Position numbers and translations under genes: made by a program. This document shows, piece after piece, positions 4,791 through 7,067 of a stretch of 7,067 nucleotides of DNA. Source of the stretch: Acidobacteriota bacterium. Its GTDB lineage: Bacteria; Acidobacteriota; Terriglobia; Terriglobales; Acidobacteriaceae. Below the pieces are notes generated by a model. That model was not told where the DNA came from and ran no database searches. It saw nothing but the letters and a program-made list of their open reading frames with translations. Position 1 is the first letter of the stretch. Every line of letters begins with the position of its first letter. The DNA is taken from NCBI GenBank assembly GCA_021799945.1, contig JAJYZK010000164.1, positions 1 to 7,067 of the forward strand, in the 5' to 3' direction.

Positions 4791-6452
4791 ATGGATTGCC
4801 GCCGCCAGGATATTTGCACAGACAACGGAATGCAGACACATACATCGCCGCATATCTATGCCATGACGCTTCCCGGAGAAGACCAAACACCGCGCGAACG
4901 GATATCGCGAAGGGCCGAACTTAGCGCCCGCGTTGCGATAACGGCTTTGCTGTATGCGGCGCCCGCAGTAATCGCCCTGCACGGATGCGCGCTCTCCGTC
5001 ACCGACCCCGATATCTGGTGGCACCTGCGCACCGGCCAGTGGATTTTAGAGCATCATGCTTTTCCGCATACCGATCCCTTTTCCAGCTTCGCCGCAGGCC
5101 ACCCATGGCAGGCGTATAGCTGGCTCTTCGAGCTTTTAGTTTTTTTCCTTTATCGATGGCTGGGCCTTGGAGGCCTGGTGGCGTATACGGCCGGGATGGT
5201 GATGGCGATCGCCGCCGCCGTGTTTGGCCTGATCGGCCGTCTGCAGTCCGACTTCACCAAGGCCGCTCTGCTTACCGCCGCCGTCATGGTTGCAATGTGC
5301 CGCCTGGACACTCCGCGGCCCTGGCTGTTCACGGTGCTGTTGTTCGTCTGGGAAATGGATCTGCTGATGACCGTCCGCCGCACGGGCAGATGGATCCGCT
5401 TGTTCTGGTTGCCTCCGATCTTCGCCCTCTGGGCCAACCTCCATATCCAGTTCATCGACGGATTGCTGCTGCTGGCCGTGGCGGCGATCGAGCCTGCGCT
5501 CGCCCGATGGTTGGATCAGCCGGCGCCGCGCCTTCGGACCTCGGCATGGCTCGCCGCGGGGACCGCATGCGCACTCGCAACCCTGGCCAATCCCTACGGC
5601 TACCGGATTTATGAGACGGCGTACCGGCTGGCCTCCCAGCGCGATGTCTTTGACAAAGTGAGCGAGCTGCAGGCGATGCCTTTCCGCAGCGCCAGCGACT
5701 TTCTGCTTCTGTTTCTCGCCTTGGCTGCGGCCGGAGCGCTTGCCCGGAGCCGCCGATTTTCCATCTTCGAATGCGCGCTCCTGGCGCTGGCGGCGATCCT
5801 CTCCTTTCGATCGCAGCGCGATTTATGGTTCATGGCGATCGTTGCCGGAACGGCGCTGGCGGCTCACCTTCCATCTCAACCCCGCGTCGGGCGCTCTCTC
5901 CCGGCGTATGGGGCGCCGCTGGCGGGAGCGGCGGCCGCCGCGCTGGTTGCGGTCGGGACGATTCCGCTCCATGTGAACAATACCCACCTGGAAACGCTGC
6001 TGGCGCAAACCATGCCGGTGCGCGCGGTTGAATTCGTCAAGAAGGGCGGGTATGGCGGAACGCTTTACAACACCTACAACTGGGGCGGCTTCCTGATCTG
6101 GTCGCTGCGCAGGCCGGATAGCATCGATGGCCGGGCTGCACTCGACGGCGACGAGCGCATCGATCGCTTTGACGCGACCTGGGACGGAGAGCCGAAGTGG
6201 CGCTTTGATCCGGAGCTTGCCGCGGCGGGCCTGGTGATCGCTCCGCGGAAGACGCCGCTTTCGCAGTTGCTTCGCATGGATCCCCGGTTTCAACTCGCCT
6301 ACGAAGACTCGGTCGCCACCGTCTTCGTCCCTCGCCGCAAGGGAGGGAAGCGCGCCGCGGGAGTCGCCGCCCTGGGCGACATAGGTCACGCCATCGCTCC
6401 AGTCGGACGGCGGCAGCCCATGATCTTCGGGAGGAGCCCATGCGCCTGCTGA
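4791..6452 (+). CDS. Polytopic membrane protein, GT-C glycosyltransferase-like (DPDIWWHL type)
   Basis: Up to 553 residues; no specific gene name recognised. After a polar N-terminus there is a hydrophobic segment (about 48-66), then TDPDIWWHLRTGQWILEHH (71-89) and HPWQAYSWLFELLVFFLY (104-121). An acidic DPD/DxD motif in the first large loop after the first membrane helix is the usual mark of GT-C enzymes, which use lipid-linked sugars on the outer face of the inner membrane. About ten hydrophobic segments follow up to residue 392. A soluble C-terminal part contains LYNTYNWGGFLIWSLRRPDS (425-444), IDGRAALDGDERID (445-458) and YEDSVATVFVPRR (504-516), as in uncharacterised family members. The last 35 residues (Gly/Arg/Pro-rich, ending SPCAC) look unlike a domain. 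The start is uncertain: none of the ATGs at 4791, 4830 or 4863 has a good Shine-Dalgarno. Glycosyl transfer is inference from fold and motif; substrate unknown. Confidence 0.82.
   Translation: MDCRRQDICTDNGMQTHTSPHIYAMTLPGEDQTPRERISRRAELSARVAITALLYAAPAVIALHGCALSVTDPDIWWHLRTGQWILEHHAFPHTDPFSSFAAGHPWQAYSWLFELLVFFLYRWLGLGGLVAYTAGMVMAIAAAVFGLIGRLQSDFTKAALLTAAVMVAMCRLDTPRPWLFTVLLFVWEMDLLMTVRRTGRWIRLFWLPPIFALWANLHIQFIDGLLLLAVAAIEPALARWLDQPAPRLRTSAWLAAGTACALATLANPYGYRIYETAYRLASQRDVFDKVSELQAMPFRSASDFLLLFLALAAAGALARSRRFSIFECALLALAAILSFRSQRDLWFMAIVAGTALAAHLPSQPRVGRSLPAYGAPLAGAAAAALVAVGTIPLHVNNTHLETLLAQTMPVRAVEFVKKGGYGGTLYNTYNWGGFLIWSLRRPDSIDGRAALDGDERIDRFDATWDGEPKWRFDPELAAAGLVIAPRKTPLSQLLRMDPRFQLAYEDSVATVFVPRRKGGKRAAGVAALGDIGHAIAPVGRRQPMIFGRSPCAC
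6429..6436 (+). promoter_or_regulatory. Ribosome binding site of the TadG-like gene, inside the upstream gene
   Basis: GGGAGGAG, with CCC before the ATG at 6440, is a very strong Shine-Dalgarno embedded in the last codons of the membrane-protein gene. It fixes the start of the downstream gene and implies coupled translation. Confidence 0.75.
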
Positions 6453-7067
6453 AGGAGCAGAGCGGGCAGGCGGTGGTGCTGGCGGCGGTAAGCCTCGCGG
6501 CGATTCTTGGAATGGCCGGGCTGGCCATCGATGTCGGGCAGCTCCGCTATGAAAAGCAGAGGCTGCAGATGGCCGCCGACGCCGCAGCTTTGGCCGGGGC
6601 TCTGGAGCTGAACGCCTGCGCCGGAACCGCCGACTGCTCCGCCCTGCAAGCCGCGGCGCAGGACGCATTGACCGAAAATGGCTTTACCGTCAGCTCCCTG
6701 CAGACCAACTGCGCATCGGGCGGCGGAACGGGGTTGACCCTCACCGTCAACAACGGCCCCTGCGCTCTGGGCGCCCAGGATCCCCACGCCGGCAATACGA
6801 ACTTTGTAGAGGCTGTCGTATCCGAGAGCGAGCCTACCTATTTTGCCGGCGTTCTCGGAATCCACAGCGTCGCCATCCAGACGCGCGCGGAAGCCGCCTT
6901 AACCGGAGGCCCCGATTGCATCTACGCTCTCGACTCGGGTGGAAGCCCCGCGCTCGAAGTAGCCGCCCTGGCGTCCGTCACCGCTCCCTGCGGCATCATG
7001 GATGAATCGGCGAACACAACGCCCGGCTTTCTGGGGCTGCTCCCCGGCGACGCCTTCTATTGCGGTC
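6440..7067 (+). CDS. TadG-like (Tad-domain) putative Flp pilus-assembly protein, C-terminus beyond the window
   Basis: The frame is open from the ATG to the right edge (209 codons visible). The N-terminus, MRLLKEQSGQAVVLAAVSLA followed by AILGMAGLAIDVGQLRYEKQ, is the classic Tad-domain pattern: a short polar leader with SGQ, one membrane helix (about 11-31), then LQMAADAAALAGALEL (42-57). The rest should be extracytoplasmic. TadG-like proteins are anchored exported proteins of Tad loci whose role in pilus assembly or anchoring is poorly defined. Unlike true pilins there is no Glu at position +5 after the Gly, so canonical leader cleavage is doubtful. Cysteines occur at 60, 66, 91, 108, 160, 184 and 208. 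The stretch CIYALDSGGSPALEVAALAS (160-179) followed by CGIMDES resembles a unit seen in other TadG-like proteins. The start overlaps the previous gene by 13 nt. Family call good; the full length is unknown. Confidence 0.88.
   Translation, partial: MRLLKEQSGQAVVLAAVSLAAILGMAGLAIDVGQLRYEKQRLQMAADAAALAGALELNACAGTADCSALQAAAQDALTENGFTVSSLQTNCASGGGTGLTLTVNNGPCALGAQDPHAGNTNFVEAVVSESEPTYFAGVLGIHSVAIQTRAEAALTGGPDCIYALDSGGSPALEVAALASVTAPCGIMDESANTTPGFLGLLPGDAFYCG

Noticed and set aside
4728..5024. 98-codon minus-strand open frame upstream of the pilin
   Set aside because: It lies antisense to the N-terminal part of the membrane protein, including its conserved DPDIWWHL region, and has no protein-like pattern.
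5823..6668. 281-codon minus-strand open frame opposite the membrane protein and TadG-like gene
   Set aside because: Arg/Pro/Ala-rich antisense shadow crossing a real gene junction; no motifs.

Overview
The window is a high-G+C bacterial segment carrying most of a Tad/Flp (tight adherence, type IVc) pilus locus, split into two divergent transcription units around a gene-free region of about 330 bases. The gene style (flp-cpaA-cpaB-cpaC-cpaE order, a DPDIWWHL-type polytopic membrane protein, a Cys-rich TadG-like protein) recalls Acidobacteriota. This is an impression from gene content, not a phylogenetic result.

Minus strand, read right to left from 4459: Flp pilin; 92-nt gap; CpaA/TadV prepilin peptidase; CpaB/RcpC; CpaC/RcpA outer-membrane secretin; CpaE/TadZ localisation ATPase; and the first 25 codons of a further gene running off the left edge. 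That last gene is CpaF/TadA by position only. The genes are tightly packed: a 4-nt gap between cpaA and cpaB, a short gap between cpaB and cpaC, a 4-nt ATGA overlap between cpaC and cpaE, and 33 nt before the last gene. This suggests one operon with translational coupling. CpaA would cleave the Flp prepilin. CpaC would form the outer-membrane pore, with CpaB as its periplasmic partner. CpaE would position the machine at the inner membrane, and the left-edge gene would supply the motor ATPase. TadB/TadC platform genes are not visible and may lie further left.

Centre, 4460-4790: no convincing gene. It must hold the promoters of both units. Visible are a sigma-54-like element, a weak sigma-70-like pair and a short hairpin facing the pilin operon, a weak promoter candidate facing the other way, and two 8-bp CCTAGGTG arms in inverted orientation.

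Plus strand: a 553-codon multi-spanning membrane protein with a DPD motif like GT-C glycosyltransferases, overlapping by 13 nt a TadG-like protein that runs off the right edge with at least 209 residues and 7 cysteines. Having a GT-C-like gene translationally coupled to a Tad-domain gene, back to back with the pilin operon, is the most interesting feature of the window. It raises the possibility, untested, of glycosylation of a surface pilus component.
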